From NCBI GenBank assembly GCA_001939145.1, contig LSRX01000418.1, positions 1 through 64,000 of the forward strand: 64,000 bases of DNA, given 5' to 3'. The notes beneath the pieces are model-generated. The model saw nothing but the letters and a program-made list of their open reading frames with translations, searched no databases and had not been told where the DNA came from. The DNA comes from Symbiodinium microadriaticum. Lineage: Eukaryota; Sar; Dinophyceae; Suessiales; Symbiodiniaceae. The position numbers and the translations under genes are program-made. This document shows, one piece after another, positions 11,592 to 22,800 of the stretch. Each line of letters begins with the position of its first letter. Position 1 is the stretch's first letter.

Positions 11592-12710
11592 GGGGTTTCG
11601 TAGGGTTTCTTCAAGGGGGCTCCTTAAATCCAAGATACTAGACCCTGAACCCTAAACCACAAAAGCCTAAACCCTAAACCCTAGGTTTTTTAGGGATTGA
11701 TGGGGCTTCTTTCAGGGTTCATGGCTTCTGATGCCACAGCATAGAGTGTTTAGATGTTAAAATAAATGGCAAAAACTCCGCAGATGGGTAGGATTTCGGA
11801 TTTAGGGGTTGAGGCTTTTTTGTGGAAGGCTCCTCTGAGGGGTTTCTACTATGTAGGTTTTAGGGTCTTTACAGAATCTTTGTGGGGCCACTGGACAGCT
11901 GTGTGGGGTATTTGCTGGTATTTAAGTGAGAAAATTTTTTGAAGGAATCAGGGCTGGTCTAATGGTGAGGGTTTAGGAGCTTACAAGGTTTTCATGTGCA
12001 GGGTTTTGCAAGCTTTTATTCTGGTGTATAGGGCTTCATCGGGATTTACAGGTTGATATACAGGTGGTTGTGACGAGATTTAATACGCTAAACGAGGCTG
12101 AGGTCCTTTGGATCTGTAAGGGCTCTAGACGGCTACTTTTTGCTTAGAATAATAAAGGCTCCTAGGGTTTGGGTCTAGGGTTTAGAGTCTGGCGTTTAGT
12201 CTCGGGTTTTTGGGTATTGAAAAGTGAGAGGGTAGCTGCTGTTGGTATCTGTATTCTGGGGGGCACACGGGTGTTAGAAGGCTTCGACGGCTTGGTCCGA
12301 AACCCAGAACCCCAACAAAAAACCACAGAGGGTTTAGGGTTTACTTGATTGCGTGCTGTTGGTTTAGGGCTTGTTCTATTCAGACCAATGGCTTTCCGGT
12401 ATAGGGTTTACCGCATTGGATGTTCATGTTGGGCAAAACTAGGCTGAAGGTTTAGGGTAGGTTCATCATCAGGATTACGTACAACCATGGTTAGGACCAC
12501 CGTTATCTTCGCTGTTGCTGACCGTTGCGGCCGTTGGCAGTTGATGGTCCCTCACCATCATAGTGGTTAGCTGTCCACTTAGAGATTGCCAGGATCGCCA
12601 CTAGCGGTGTTACTTCTACCCCTTCATAGCGCCACCAGCGCCAGCATTAGAATCAGCACCAGCTCCTGTGCCTGTTCCTGCTGGCTAGCTGCTTTGTGCT
12701 GGCGGCTCCT

Positions 12711-12730
12711 ACTGCTGCTGCTGCTGCTGC
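12711..12730. repeat. (CTG)n microsatellite
   Basis: Six to seven CTG units at the end of a triplet-biased stretch (12,480-12,730) resembling 7,700-7,770 and 63,860-64,000. Confidence 0.85.
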
Positions 12731-12845
12731 AATAAGAGCTGTGCGTTTGCGGTTGATATTCAAAAAATTTTGTTTCTATCCTAGTCCTGTACGTGCATTC
12801 AAGCCTCAAGCGTCAGGATACACCGGGATCTTTATCTCAGTTGCT

Positions 12846-12979
12846 GGGTTCTTGTTAAGGGATTCTTATTTAAATTACCATAATAGGGATCTGTAGTAAC
12901 TAAATAATCTGGTTTCCTTATTATGGTAACTTAAATTAAATCCCCTAACCCTAAACCCGAAATCCCCTAACAAGAACCC
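12846..12979. mobile_element. Inverted-repeat element, family F6
   Basis: GGGTTCTTGTTAAGGGATT at the left and AATCCCCTAACAAGAACCC at the right, with inner arms TTTAAATTACCATAATAGGG and TTATTATGGTAACTTAAAT. A CCCTAAACCC segment has been added between the inner and outer right arms, duplicating ATCCCCTAA, which again links telomere-type repeats with insertion. Confidence 0.8.
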
Positions 12980-13077
12980 TGGTTACCTCATGTCACCTCT
13001 GAAGTCGGAAGTCCTCAGACCCCGCGCCACAGAGCTAAAGCCGCGAGATCCAGAACCCCAGCTCATTCATCATCAAC

Positions 13078-13192
13078 CTTGAACCGCTAAACCCTAAAAC
13101 CGTAAACCCTAAAACCCTGAAATCCCTAAAATCCTAAAACCCCAAATCCCTAAAGTTCCTAAAATCCGAAAGCCCCAAACCCTGCATCTTAC
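13078..13192. repeat. CCCTAAA block
   Basis: About twelve degenerate units (CCCTAAAA, CCTGAAAT). The flip to TTTAGGG comes at 13,263, after the candidate exon at 13,222. Confidence 0.8.
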
Positions 13193-13221
13193 TCCAGCAA
13201 GTCCTTCTCCGCTGCCGGCAG

Positions 13222-13263
13222 GGATCACTGCAGGCCAGTTCGCCTGGCGAGTGCAGAGACATG
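13222..13263 (+). CDS. Candidate 42-bp internal exon
   Basis: GGCAG|GG acceptor, CATG|GTTTAG donor, reading (G)ITAGQFAWRVQRH(G). It lies exactly in the gap between a CCCTAAA block and a TTTAGGG block. A minus-strand reading is also open, so the strand is uncertain. Confidence 0.25.
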
Positions 13264-13374
13264 GTTTAGGGGCCTAGGGTCTAGGGAATGGTTTTACAGT
13301 TTTACAGATGGAGGGTTTCTAAGCTTCGGGTTTTTAGTGTGCTTTCGCATTGAATCGTTTTTTGAGTTTGGGCT

Positions 13375-13458
13375 TCAAGGCTTCATGGGCTTCGGGAGGT
13401 GCTGCAGAACATGGCGCAGGACACAAAACCTGTTGAGATCCGGCTTGGCGCCCATGGC
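13375..13458 (-). CDS. Candidate 3'-terminal exon
   Basis: CTGTAG|GCC acceptor, then 27 codons to TGA, 20 of them ending in G or C (AMGAKPDLNRF, CVLRHVLQHLPKPMKP). It starts in phase 0, compatible with a phase-0 end of the exon at 14,050-14,125 if a GA donor is used there. The opposite strand also reads well (VEIRLGAHGLQLKLDSN within 13,380-13,483, AG|G to G|GT), so the strand call is tentative. Confidence 0.3.
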   Translation of the reverse strand, partial: AMGAKPDLNRFCVLRHVLQHLPKPMKP

Positions 13459-14049
13459 CTACAGCTCAAACTCGACAGCAACGGTTGAAGACCAGCCAGG
13501 CCCCAAGTTGCTAACGGTCTAGCCAAAAAACCCTAAACCCTAGGGATTAAAGATTAGGGGTTAGGACGCTTAGGGTTTAGGGCTTAGCGCTTGGGGTTTC
13601 CGGTTTAGGGATGTCAGCCCGGAACGGAAGGTGCAAATGCCATTCTTATGGGTGCTTTTGCGCATCTGGGCAACTCCACATTACGACAAAAAAACCTCAA
13701 CTGTCGCTTTTCAACTAAGTTGGACTTGAGCCGAGACTTCAACTGCCCACCTCAACCTTGGAAGAACTTTCCAGGATGCCATTGCCAACACACTGCTTTC
13801 ATGCCGTAGTTCAGGATTCCGGATTCAGCTGGAATCCTGTAGCCCCAAACTCAAATCCCCGAAACTTCTCTACACTGCTGGGCTCCTAGACTCCGCGCTC
13901 AGAGTCCCGGAACTTCACGAGTGCGTGAAGTCAGAAAACCCCCAGCCCCAAGCCATTAACCCCAAACCCTAAACCTTAAACCCTGAAGCCCTAAAGCCCT
14001 AAACCCAAAACCCTAATGGAAGGGATTTTGAGAAGATCTGGGGCCCCAC

Positions 14050-14125
14050 CGAGGCCCCGAAAAACCGCCGCTTGCTGCGAGGCCTCGATCGCTCGGCAGA
14101 GCGCCGAGGCGTCCCCAGGGGCGAC
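14050..14125 (-). CDS. Candidate 76-bp internal exon
   Basis: CTCTGAG|GTC acceptor. The frame reads VAPGDASALCRAIEASQQAA then VFRGL, with 20 of 25 codons ending in G or C, and a possible CTCG|GTGGGG donor; a later CCA|GATC would extend it by four codons to a phase-0 end. It starts in phase 0, matching the phase-0 end of the exon at 15,067-15,141. A plus-strand frame across the same island is also open, and both flanks are CCCTAAA, so the repeat-orientation rule does not help. Confidence 0.35.
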
Positions 14126-14129
14126 CTCA

Positions 14130-14228
14130 GAGTCTCCAAAACCCTAAACCCTGACTGCTCAACCCTAAACCCTAAGCCCTAAGCCCTGAATCCTAAAGCC
14201 CTAAAGCCCTAAAGCCTAAGCCCTAAAT
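14130..14228. repeat. CCCTAAA block
   Basis: About ten units with CCCTAAG and CCTGAAT variants. Confidence 0.8.
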
Positions 14229-14261
14229 CCAGCTTTTTTTTTTGTTGTGGGTTTTGCTTTT

Positions 14262-14560
14262 TGGTTTGGGGTTCGGGGCTTTAGGGGGTTTAGGGGTTTC
14301 GGGGTCTCTCTCTTTTTTGGGGGTTCAGGGCTTAGTTCAGGGACTTGGGGGAGGGAGGGCTTTGGTCTGGGGTTTACAGGGCTTGGGGTTTGGCTTGTTG
14401 GGGAGGTTTAGGTAGGGTTTGGGGCTTAGAGTTTAGGGTTCACGGGGCTGCTTTGAGGATTCTTGGGATTTGACTTTTTTTTTGTTTCTCCAGGCGCTTT
14501 AGTTTAGGGCTTTTGGGGCTTTAGGGTTTTTTTTTGGGGGTCTCAGCTCGAAGGTTTAAG
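14262..14560. repeat. Long degenerate TTTAGGG block
   Basis: Some 300 bp rich in GGGTTT, GGGGTTTAGG and T-runs, opposite in orientation to the block before it, with a short TTTTTTTTTTGTTGTGG turn between them. The pair can form an extended stem. Confidence 0.75.
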
Positions 14561-14621
14561 CGGTTTTGTGCTTGTTGGAGTCGACTCTAGGGGTTTGTGG
14601 TTTGGGCTCCGTTTCGGACCT

Positions 14622-14724
14622 ACTTGGAGGTTCATGGGTACGTAGAAGCGAAGTCATAAGTCCCCTAATATAGGCTAGATACCTAGAGTTATCCTATATG
14701 ATACCTACACATGAATCTCCAAGT
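14622..14724. mobile_element. Inverted-repeat element, family F1
   Basis: Ends ACTTGGAGGTTCATGGGTA and TACACATGAATCTCCAAGT; the right arm has two changes. Confidence 0.75.
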
Positions 14725-15066
14725 AGCTTGGGGAGGTGTTATGATACAAGGGCCTCTATACTATAAGGTCCAGAAGAATTTTATTGTATGTGGGATGCTC
14801 AAGCGGCGCTATAGAAGGGTCTCAACAAGGGCCTTAAAGGGTTACACAGACGGGGGGTTTAGAAGCGTGTTGTACGGTCTTAACAAGGGTTTGGGCTCTG
14901 ACTCCTGCGAACTCTAAGCTTCGGAACGGCGCTGAACTCTATCCAAACCCCCCTAAAACTGCTCAGAACTTCGAATCCCGAAGCGATCAGCCTAAACCCT
15001 AAACCCAGGATTTAGGCCTTACCCTAAACCGGGAAGCGGAAGCCCCAATGCCCTGAACCCGTTCGC

Positions 15067-15141
15067 CTGCACCGCGCCCCTTGCTGCGGCATCTCTGCCG
15101 CCGCTGGCGCCGCAGCGGCTGTAGACGAAGCGTACGAGGGC
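15067..15141 (-). CDS. Candidate 75-bp internal exon with GC donor
   Basis: CACTTAG|GCC acceptor and GTGCAG|GCGAAC donor frame exactly 25 codons, 20 ending in G or C: ALVRFVYSRCGASGGRD followed by AAARGAVQ. The donor type and exon size equal those proven in the SmB gene. It has CCCTAAA on its left (14,995-15,045) and TTTAGGG on its right (15,350). It probably precedes 14,050-14,125 in one minus-strand gene. Family unknown. Confidence 0.45.
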
Positions 15142-15408
15142 CTAAGTGATCAAGCTCGAACCGTGGAGGTTTGTGGGTTGAGTATTATATTATATATGCA
15201 TATATATTCTTAAATATGTGGTTATATGGAAAAAAACAATTTGAGCATTATATGCTATACTGGATTAATATACTATATTCTTGTATATCATTATACATAT
15301 TGGGAGGTGCAAGGCTTTGGGTTTAGAGCTTCCCAGCTCCGCGTGCGACTAGGGGGTTTAGGGGATTCGGATGCGGGGGTTTAGCATCTAATATAGCGAG
15401 CCTTCATA

Positions 15409-15512
15409 CTTGGAATAGGGTTTTGGGGTCTTTCATAGTATATTTATAATTTATAATACTGTAAGGAGCCCCAAAAATGATATAAGTAATTATTGAGGCC
15501 CCTACATTGCCC
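15409..15512. mobile_element. Inverted-repeat element, family F7
   Basis: Left GGAATAGGGTTTTGGGGTCT, right AATTATTGAGGCCCCTACATT with an AT-rich centre (ATATTTATAATTTATAATAC). The same arms occur at 43,788 and, less clearly, at 6,950-7,070. Confidence 0.65.
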
Positions 15513-15519
15513 TCCCCCT

Positions 15520-16690
15520 AGGCTGACGAGGAACATGTTCTATAGGTTTCCTTACGAGTAACAGACCCCAGACCTCAAGCACCCTATATCAATCCTACAC
15601 CCCAAGACCCTTTCCCGGGTACTGTAGGGTTCCACGTCTGTTTAGGGGCGGGATATGAGGCCCAGGTTGCGAGGCCTTAAAACCAAAACAAGAAGCCCTC
15701 TATGGTGAAAAGTATATTCAAGCCTTTACACCTCTCAGACCCACATCCGAACATCTACCAGGCAGAAGAAGCAGGGGCCCAAAGCAAACGCTCCCCAGTG
15801 CCAAGCTCTAAATAGCCCTATATTCACGTCAATCCCTGAGTCGTGGAATTGCCCCATGCAAATCTACAACCCCTTGAGTCCTAGACTCTCAGGTTTAGAG
15901 TTCAGACTATTTCATAGATAGTCCGGGGCCAACTAGACTAGGCAAGGCTGCGAACAGCTACAGCATAAACTCTGCACCCACCAGAAACAAAGCGGTTTCA
16001 TAGTCCACTGCATCGCCAGAAATGCCAATGTGCCTCTGACTCAGGATGTCCAGCTTAGACTCAAATCATTCAGTAGCCTCTGCGATAGCCACTCATCTGT
16101 GTGGTTATGCAGGATAGGCCACACATGCCATGCGGATTTCTGAACCGAAACCACTACCCGCAGCCCGAAAGCCTTAGACGACGTGCCTAGGGCTTCCGGT
16201 TTATGTCTCGGCTTCGCGTTAAATTCGACGCTATGCCTAGGGCCAACCCTTTGGCTCGCTAGATGTCCTGCTGAAAATGCCAACCAACCCCCCCCCCCCC
16301 TGGCTACACCCACCAGGGTTCGGGATTATGGCCATAATCTACGGTTTGTGGTGTGCATTCCCAGTGGAGGATCTCGAAGACCTAGAAAGCAAAGTGATGT
16401 GTGGCTCCTAAAATACAAGATACTTAAGGCCATTCTAACCCTCCTTCTTGGAAACAACTCCATTTTCTGCAGCTTCCGGATCAACCACAGACCGGTGCTA
16501 ACGTAAAAGCTACAAGAGGCTGGTGTACGATTAAGCAACCGCCAGAACGGCCCAAAGCAAACAACAAGTAACACCGACCACCCAAACAGCAATGCCCCTG
16601 ACCCGCAAAATTTGATGGCTGAAACTATAGTTCTAAGAAGGGGTCCTAAATTCCTAAATTGAACTCTCAAGCCGTGCTAAGTATCGACCA
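15520..16690. other. Repeat-poor block, function unknown
   Basis: More than 1 kb with almost no telomere-type repeats and several overlapping open frames (minus 16,041-16,313 and 16,326-16,670; plus 16,183-16,506). None shows a domain or a consistent codon bias. A C12 run interrupts it near 16,290. It could be an old retroelement or unassigned exons. Confidence 0.35.
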
Positions 16691-16902
16691 CTAATGACCC
16701 TTCACCCTAAAGCCGGTACCCTAAACCCTACCCCGAACCCTGCGCCCGAAATCCTAACCCCCATTCCACCCTAAACCTGCGAGAAACCCTGAACCCTAAA
16801 CTCTAAACATAAACCTCTCTACCCACCTTAGATCTTCTGGAGATCCCTCTATGAAATCAAAGGAAACTGTAACGCAACCCAAATTTCGCCACTCCCCCCT
16901 AG

Positions 16903-16977
16903 GCTGCACAGCTCCGTGTGCTGAAGCCCAGCTGCGCTCGTCCGCGCAAAGCTTCGCCGCATGTGGGCTCATGGAGG
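16903..16977 (+). CDS. Candidate 75-bp internal exon
   Basis: A pyrimidine-rich CACTCCCCCCTAG|GC acceptor and a GAGG|GTTGCG donor enclose 24 codons: CTAPCAEAQLRSSAQSF then AACGLME. CCCTAAA repeats precede it (16,690-16,810) and GGTTT-rich sequence follows. The minus frame is also open but lacks the clear splice signals. Confidence 0.35.
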
Positions 16978-17227
16978 GTTGCGGTTCCAAACGAACCTAC
17001 GACCTAACCTTTACCTCTCAGGGGGTCAACTGGGGTGCTGGTTTTGGGCTTCGGAGAACTGGGGTTTGGGCTTTGAGGTGCAAGGTTGAGGATGTAGTTC
17101 CAGCGCTGCTATGGGATTTCGGCAGGGTTCGGTCCTTTGAGTAGGACCCAGCTTCATGCTCAAGGTTTGAGGTTCTGGGCTTGGCAAGCGCTTTCTATGG
17201 CCAGTGCATAAGTGCCACGGCTGTCTC

Positions 17228-17345
17228 TCCCTGAACCCTAAACCCTAAACCCTAAACCTTAAACCTTAAACCCTAAACCCTAAACCCTAAACCTTAAACC
17301 CTAAACCCTAAGCCCTAAATCCTAAACCCTAAACCCCAACGTCCC
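17228..17345. repeat. Regular (CCCTAAA)n array
   Basis: About sixteen nearly perfect units with CCTTAAA variants, one of the most regular arrays in the window. Confidence 0.9.
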
Positions 17346-17751
17346 GATCTGTCAAGGGGTAAGGCGCTGCAAGGGCTACATATAGTTACCCCAGTAGCAG
17401 CTTTACAGCCCTCAAGGATTTTCCCAAAACGGATGGTTCTATGAAGGGGGTTCTTCAGAGGACTTTGGGGGTTTTGAAAGGTTTTATATACCGAGTTCAA
17501 TGGACTTTGGGGGGTTTTGAACGGTTTTATCGAGTTCAATATGCCTTCCATCTAGGAGTGCGCATCGAACTTTCGAGGCCTTTTACTATGATTCTCACCC
17601 CAACCCTACAACTCAGCCATGCACTCTGCATCCTAAAGCCCAAACCCTTTGATCCTGAACCTTGAAAAATAACCCTAAACCCTAAACCCCTAAACCCTTA
17701 AACCCTATACCCCAAACCCTAAACCCCAAATCCCTTAAGCGATCCTTCAAG

Positions 17752-17776
17752 CTACACCAACCTCGGGTTCCAGCAG
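17752..17776 (+). CDS. Candidate 25-bp micro-exon with GC donor
   Basis: TTCAAG|C ... CAGCAG|GCCC. In the frame YTNLGFQQ all eight codons end in G or C. It is tightly flanked by CCCTAAA (17,670-17,735) and TTTAGGG (17,838-17,873). Very short, so the codon argument alone is weak. Confidence 0.25.
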
Positions 17777-18375
17777 GCCCTAACCTGCGGCAGCCTAGCA
17801 GCAACTATCTGCAGTCGCCCGGGACTCCCAAATTCATATGGTTTAGGGTTTAGGGTTTAGGCTTTAGGGTTTAGATGCAGTTTCATGAAGTTTGCGGGGC
17901 ACCTATATAAGCTAAGTCCAGAAAAATCAAGATCCCACCAATTAGACTCAACATTAATACACAGAACCAAAAAGCCTCAACCCCAAATTCTTCTCCCTAA
18001 ATACTAAACTCCAAACCCTAAACTAAACCCGAGCCCCAAAACCCCAAAAGCCCTGAACTCGAAACCCGAAAACCCCAAACCCTAAAGCCGCAAACCCAGA
18101 AAAGTCTGGCACCCGAATCTCTAGTGACCCTCTGGGAACTGCATCCGTAGGCTCTCATCGGAACTGCAATCTGATCTTTGACTAGCATTCAAGCGTTGTT
18201 CTTAGTATCTTGCGGCCAGAAGCATTGTTTTCCTATCTGCCCTTTGCCAGCTTCGTCGAGGCTCCTCAAGAAACATGTAACTGCGAAGCCATTGCTTCCT
18301 CCATCACTCATCTTCGAGCTACATCTTGCTAAGCAATCCCGTTGCCAACGTGCTTCCTGCGAGATCAAGGTTCCT

Positions 18376-18479
18376 AGAGACTCCAATATCCCACAAATTA
18401 AGGCATAGACCTACAAGTATAGTAGGATCCCTAATATGATTTAAGGTATCTTCCTTACTTAAGGGATATTGGAGTCTCT
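18376..18479. mobile_element. Inverted-repeat element, family F3
   Basis: Ends AGAGACTCCAATATCCC and GGGATATTGGAGTCTCT are perfect reverse complements; the inner part has TAGGATCCCTAATATGATTTAAGG. Copies at 24,684 and 31,574 share ends and interior. Confidence 0.85.
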
Positions 18480-18740
18480 GGGTTTCGGGTTTAGGAAATC
18501 AGGGTTTGAGGATTTGAGCTTAGAGGATGTGGAATCGGCTCGCACTCGCCGGAAAAAAAACGGGGTTGCGATGGTGAGCTCAATATCAGGGGGCCTTTTC
18601 GGAAAAGTGGATCTTCATCAGAGGCCCAAGTTAAAGCTTTCACGTGGTGTTTCAGGACTAAATCGTGGTGTAAGGTTTATTGCATTATGAGCTGAGACTT
18701 ACGCGCTGATTGAAAGGTTGAGGGGTGCAGGGCCTGGGGC

Positions 18741-18977
18741 TTGAGAGTTCGGAGTTTCATGGCACAGCAGATTGCCCAGGATGTTGTCGATCAGTGGCTG
18801 GGCAATAGGACTTCAGGATCGTGCTTGGTGACATGTTTCAGGACAAACAATGTGCAGGGTGCCTGGACTGTGCCATATTGGTGCGACTCAGACAAGAACA
18901 TGCACAAGTTAGTTGCTTCTCGTCTTGTTTTCAGGTTCTTGCTGAACCGGCGAATTTCAATGAGCCGACCGACGTGA
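18741..18977 (+). CDS. Unassigned 78-codon open frame
   Basis: The frame reads QQIAQDVVDQWLGNRTSG, a cysteine-containing middle and MHKLVASRLVFRFLLNRR near the end. Composition is protein-like, but there is no domain, no clear splice signal and ordinary third-position GC. Possible exon or remnant. Confidence 0.25.
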   Translation: MRVRSFMAQQIAQDVVDQWLGNRTSGSCLVTCFRTNNVQGAWTVPYWCDSDKNMHKLVASRLVFRFLLNRRISMSRPT

Positions 18978-19749
18978 GCTTTACTCTATGTTAAGGACAT
19001 TTCTCTACATTCCACGACAAAAAGGTAGACCGGAACGGGGACTCTAATTAGAAACCTAGCCATGTCCATCTGCTTCGTAACGCGACCGTAAGGACCTGCT
19101 CATTTTCGGTTTTACACAAGGTCAGTGCGCCCGTATTCTCTAACTTGATGAACGATTGGTTGGGTCTAGGGTTAAGGGTTGGGGTTTAGGGTCTTGAAAA
19201 CCTTCTGCGGTGACTTACTGAAAACAACTTCCTGAACACGTAGGCGCCGAGAAAACAGTTGATTCACCCAACCCGCAATTCCCGAACTCGATACCTACGG
19301 CCAAAACCCTCGATTCCCAAAAAAGTCCCGAACCACTAAACCCGAAACGCTATAGCCTAATATAGGCCTCAATGACTAGAATTGGGCCTTGTGCTCTTGT
19401 CAAGTGTAACTACAATAAAAGGAAACCTAAGGAATAACGCGAAGATTTAGGCTTCCATATCTACCCTCAGCCTTGAACCCTAGGACCCAAAGGCGGCTTA
19501 ACCGCCGAATAAACCAGCTGGTTCGGGGGGAGGGGCAGCCTCTGCCCATCGGATGGTCAGCAGCTTAGGCGCCTTGCAGGCAGATTCAGTGGTTCTCAAA
19601 CGGTTTGGAAATTCGGGTTCAACGGGGCAGCTTAGGATGCTTCGGGCTTGGGTTTGGGCTCTAAGCCCCGGCGCCCCGCTGGAAGATTTGTTCCACACGA
19701 ACCAGCACCTACAAGGTTCAATCGACAGGCCGGGATCCGGATAGTTTCA

Positions 19750-22015
19750 GTTTGGGTTGTTCAGAGTGCGGGCTTGAAAGGAAGTCGGAATGAATTGTCT
19801 TAGTGTTGCTACTAGTACACGCACATAGATGCATCTATGCTTGTCCAGTCTTACATGTAGCAAACCCGCGGCATCATAACCACAATCGTCCAAATTGCTA
19901 TGAAGTCATCGGCAGCTGTCGATCCACTAGATCCCAAGCCAACTTCGCACTTACACTAGTAAAAGGGATGCGTGATCTCTCATAGCTATTTCTAGAGATT
20001 TTCCCGAGTTGATAAATATACGAGCCCAGATTTGTTGAGTCAGATCCCAGATTTCCTAAAGCTAAGCCAGCCTGATTGCACCAATTTTCCTGAGACCAGG
20101 CCAGCGTGACTGCACCAACTTAAGTTTTGGGGATATCTTAAGCATTACGGGGATTACTCAACCTAAACCTTACATAAACTGAAAGGATGTGGATTTGGGC
20201 ATCGGGTATTGTACGCTGGATTGTTTTCGTGGCCAACCTGCAACAGGGCCGACCTGCAGTAGGGTAGCGCCTATCCTCAAAGGTTTAGGGTTTAGGGCAG
20301 GTTTATCAGACCTGCTAAGGTTCAGCATCGAATAGGAAACCGCGAGACAACCTCAACCCCAATGCACATTACCGCTACAAGTTTGTAGCAAACCACAAAA
20401 CGAGCAATTTCCAAACCTTCAGGAACTAATCCATATTCTTAAGGAGACCTAGTTCCAGATTTGCAGGTTGGCAGCTCGATACGGTACAAACGGGCATGCT
20501 GCTGGATGTGCAAACTTGGTAAGTTTGCAGGTTGAAGGCTGAAGTAGAAACTAAGGTCGCGAACTCAGGGATGGGAAGTGGAGGGCGTTAGCCTTCGCGA
20601 TTGACACGTGAAGCTTTAGCAACTGTGCTTGCCTGTTATCACCACAGTGCACACAGACCCTGACAATACAGAAGCAAAACCACCTGGCCCGCAATAAACA
20701 AAAAACATGACATCCACCACTGCTAACTGCGCAGACCGAAGAAGGAAGGATTTTTGCAGTATACGCCTCGAATATGCCTGGGACATGAGTTCTTCCGGCT
20801 CACGATGTTCAAAATCGGACTACAACAACTAATGGCTGGTGTGTATACATGTATACAGGGTTCGGAAACGTCTTGCAACTTGCTCCGCAAAAAAATTGGA
20901 AGTTGGTGTGCCCTGTGTAGGTGCCGGGTGTAGGTGCCTACTCGGTTTTGCATTGGTACTTTTGGCTTCGAGCTCGACCAGAGCTCACGGGTTTCAACAT
21001 GTGGGTAATTCTCTAAATTAGGGGTCCTTTTTTGGTCCCCAATATAGTACGGCGCCCGTTGAAAAGAGACCCTAAACGGGACCTAATTTAGAGAACTATC
21101 CATGCGGGATTTAAGGCTTGCTGCAGTACAGGTGTATGTGTATGTCCAGCGACTTGCCCCACTGACTCAACACGAAGCAGCTGCTTTAATTCGAATGTCG
21201 CCTAACCATTTCAGATTTCCCCGTTGGATATGGGGGCAGCAACGCAACTTTTGAACAGCAAACTGTTGGAAACCGTGTAGTATTTGCTTACATAAGTCCT
21301 ACGGGAACATGTGCAGTGACATGTGCACAGCATCAGTTGGGAGTTGGGACTTCGTAGCTGTTCATAGGACGAAGATCACAGCAATCGTAACCGCATGTGC
21401 AATGACACGCGTTCGTTAAAGATGCTCGCTGTGTTGCTGGATTTGTTTGTTCTTTGTCGCTTCGCTGTTTGGGGGTTTCAAGCTTTTGTGTTTAGTTTTC
21501 CGAATATGATGGTTGTTTGCCCGGACCCTTTCAAGTTTCGAACGTAGGATTCTTGCCATTGCAGTGATACCTGAATGTTAAGGCGTTCGATGTAAACGGT
21601 GCCAAGAAGAATTACATCAATAGCAGCAGCCTCAACTCAGTCGTTCGTGGGTACTAATGCAAAAAAGCATTCACTCAACGTCACTGTAGATTTGAGCAGG
21701 ATGGGGTTAATTGGCAAAGCTATGGGAAGTGGGAGTTTATAAACATTTGAGATGGCTTGAGATGTTGCTTTCAGGCCTGTGGTGCTTCTGATATATGGTT
21801 ATTCTGACTCGATACATAATACGACTTGAAAAGAGCTATGATACGAACGATCATGGCAGTAAGGCAATAAACAGAACGATGAAGCACTGTTTAGGGTTCT
21901 GTTGTCCAGTGCCGTGGGCTGCCAGTCTGCCTGCTCCCTTGACGATTTAGGGCCTAGGGTGCAGTGGCGGGCCTTTCTTCAGGGCTCCAGGGTTTGGATT
22001 TTGGTTCAGATTTTA
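19750..22015. other. Mostly unique sequence without a supported gene
   Basis: About 2.2 kb with few telomere-type repeats. It contains one F2 element, an imperfect 40-bp direct repeat around 20,045-20,125 (CCAGCCTGATTGCACCAA / CCAGCGTGACTGCACCAA) and only short open frames. Probably intergenic or a long intron. Confidence 0.4.
21003..21101. mobile_element. Inverted-repeat element, family F2
   Basis: GGGTAATTCTCTAAATTAGG at the left and CCTAATTTAGAGAACTATCC at the right, interior with ATAGTACGGCGCCC. Confidence 0.8.
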
Positions 22016-22021
22016 CGGGTT

Positions 22022-22125
22022 AGGGGACCCTTGCGGATATAGACCCTCTCAATAAGGTCCCGTCTAAGAGAGCCATCAGTACGGTTGAGAAGGGTCCCCG
22101 TTAAGGGGTCTCCTTATCACTACCC
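22022..22125. mobile_element. Inverted-repeat element, family F8
   Basis: Second clear copy of the 4,157 element: GGGGACCCTTGCGGATATAG ... AGAAGGGTCCCCGTTAAGGG. Confidence 0.75.
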
Positions 22126-22257
22126 AGGACCAGGGAGATTTAAGCTTGCGGCTTTAAGGGTTTTGGTTTTGATGGACTTGTGGGGTTGAGGGTGGTTCAA
22201 TTGTGGGGATAATGTTGGCAATAACCCATGTTCAAAAAACGAAGGTTCTGCCAGAGC

Positions 22258-22635
22258 CTAAACCCCAAACCCCTAAACCCCAAACCGCAACACCCCTATG
22301 CCCCTATTCCCCATGTCCTAAACCCCTAAACCCTAAAACCCTCATTCCCCATGTCCTAAACCCACAACCCTTAACCCTATAAGATCCCCAAACCCCAAAA
22401 CCCTTAAACCCAAATTCCTATAATGGCCCTATAAGATCCCCAAAGCCTCTAAACCCTTAACCCCCTAAACTCCTCATGTCCCTGACTCCCTGGCTCTTAG
22501 AAGGGAGAATGGGTTATTGGGACTACTATAGGGGACCTTAAGGGGAAATCATAGGGATCCATTCCCCCATTCCCAACCCTAAACCTAAACCCTAAACCCT
22601 AAACCCTAAATCCTAAACCCTAAACCCCCCTAAAG
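22258..22635. repeat. Long CCCTAAA block interrupted by an F5 element
   Basis: Degenerate CCCTAAA/CCCCTAA units over about 380 bp with a partial tandem duplication (CCCTATAAGATCCCCAAA twice near 22,375 and 22,428). The block flips to TTTAGGG at about 22,690. Confidence 0.85.
22499..22574. mobile_element. Inverted-repeat element, family F5 (short copy)
   Basis: Left arm GAAGGGAGAATGGGTTATTGG, right arm GGGATCCATTCCCCCATTCCC with ACTACTATAGGGGACC between. Shares the GGGAATGG/CCATTCCC arms with 33,353 and 56,722. Confidence 0.6.
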
Positions 22636-22689
22636 TATTCCTAAATCCCAAGACCTCAGAAAAAAAAACGCAAAGACTCAAAATCTTGG

Positions 22690-22800
22690 CTCGGGCTTAA
22701 GGCTAAAGGAGTTGATTTGAGGGTTGAGGGGTTAGGGGTTAGGGTTCTAGCGTTTAGGGGTTTAGGGGGTTGTAGGGTTTAGGGGCTTCAGGGGGTTACG
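22690..22800. repeat. TTTAGGG block
   Basis: Opposite orientation to 22,258-22,635, with a 50-bp turn that has no convincing exon. Confidence 0.8.
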
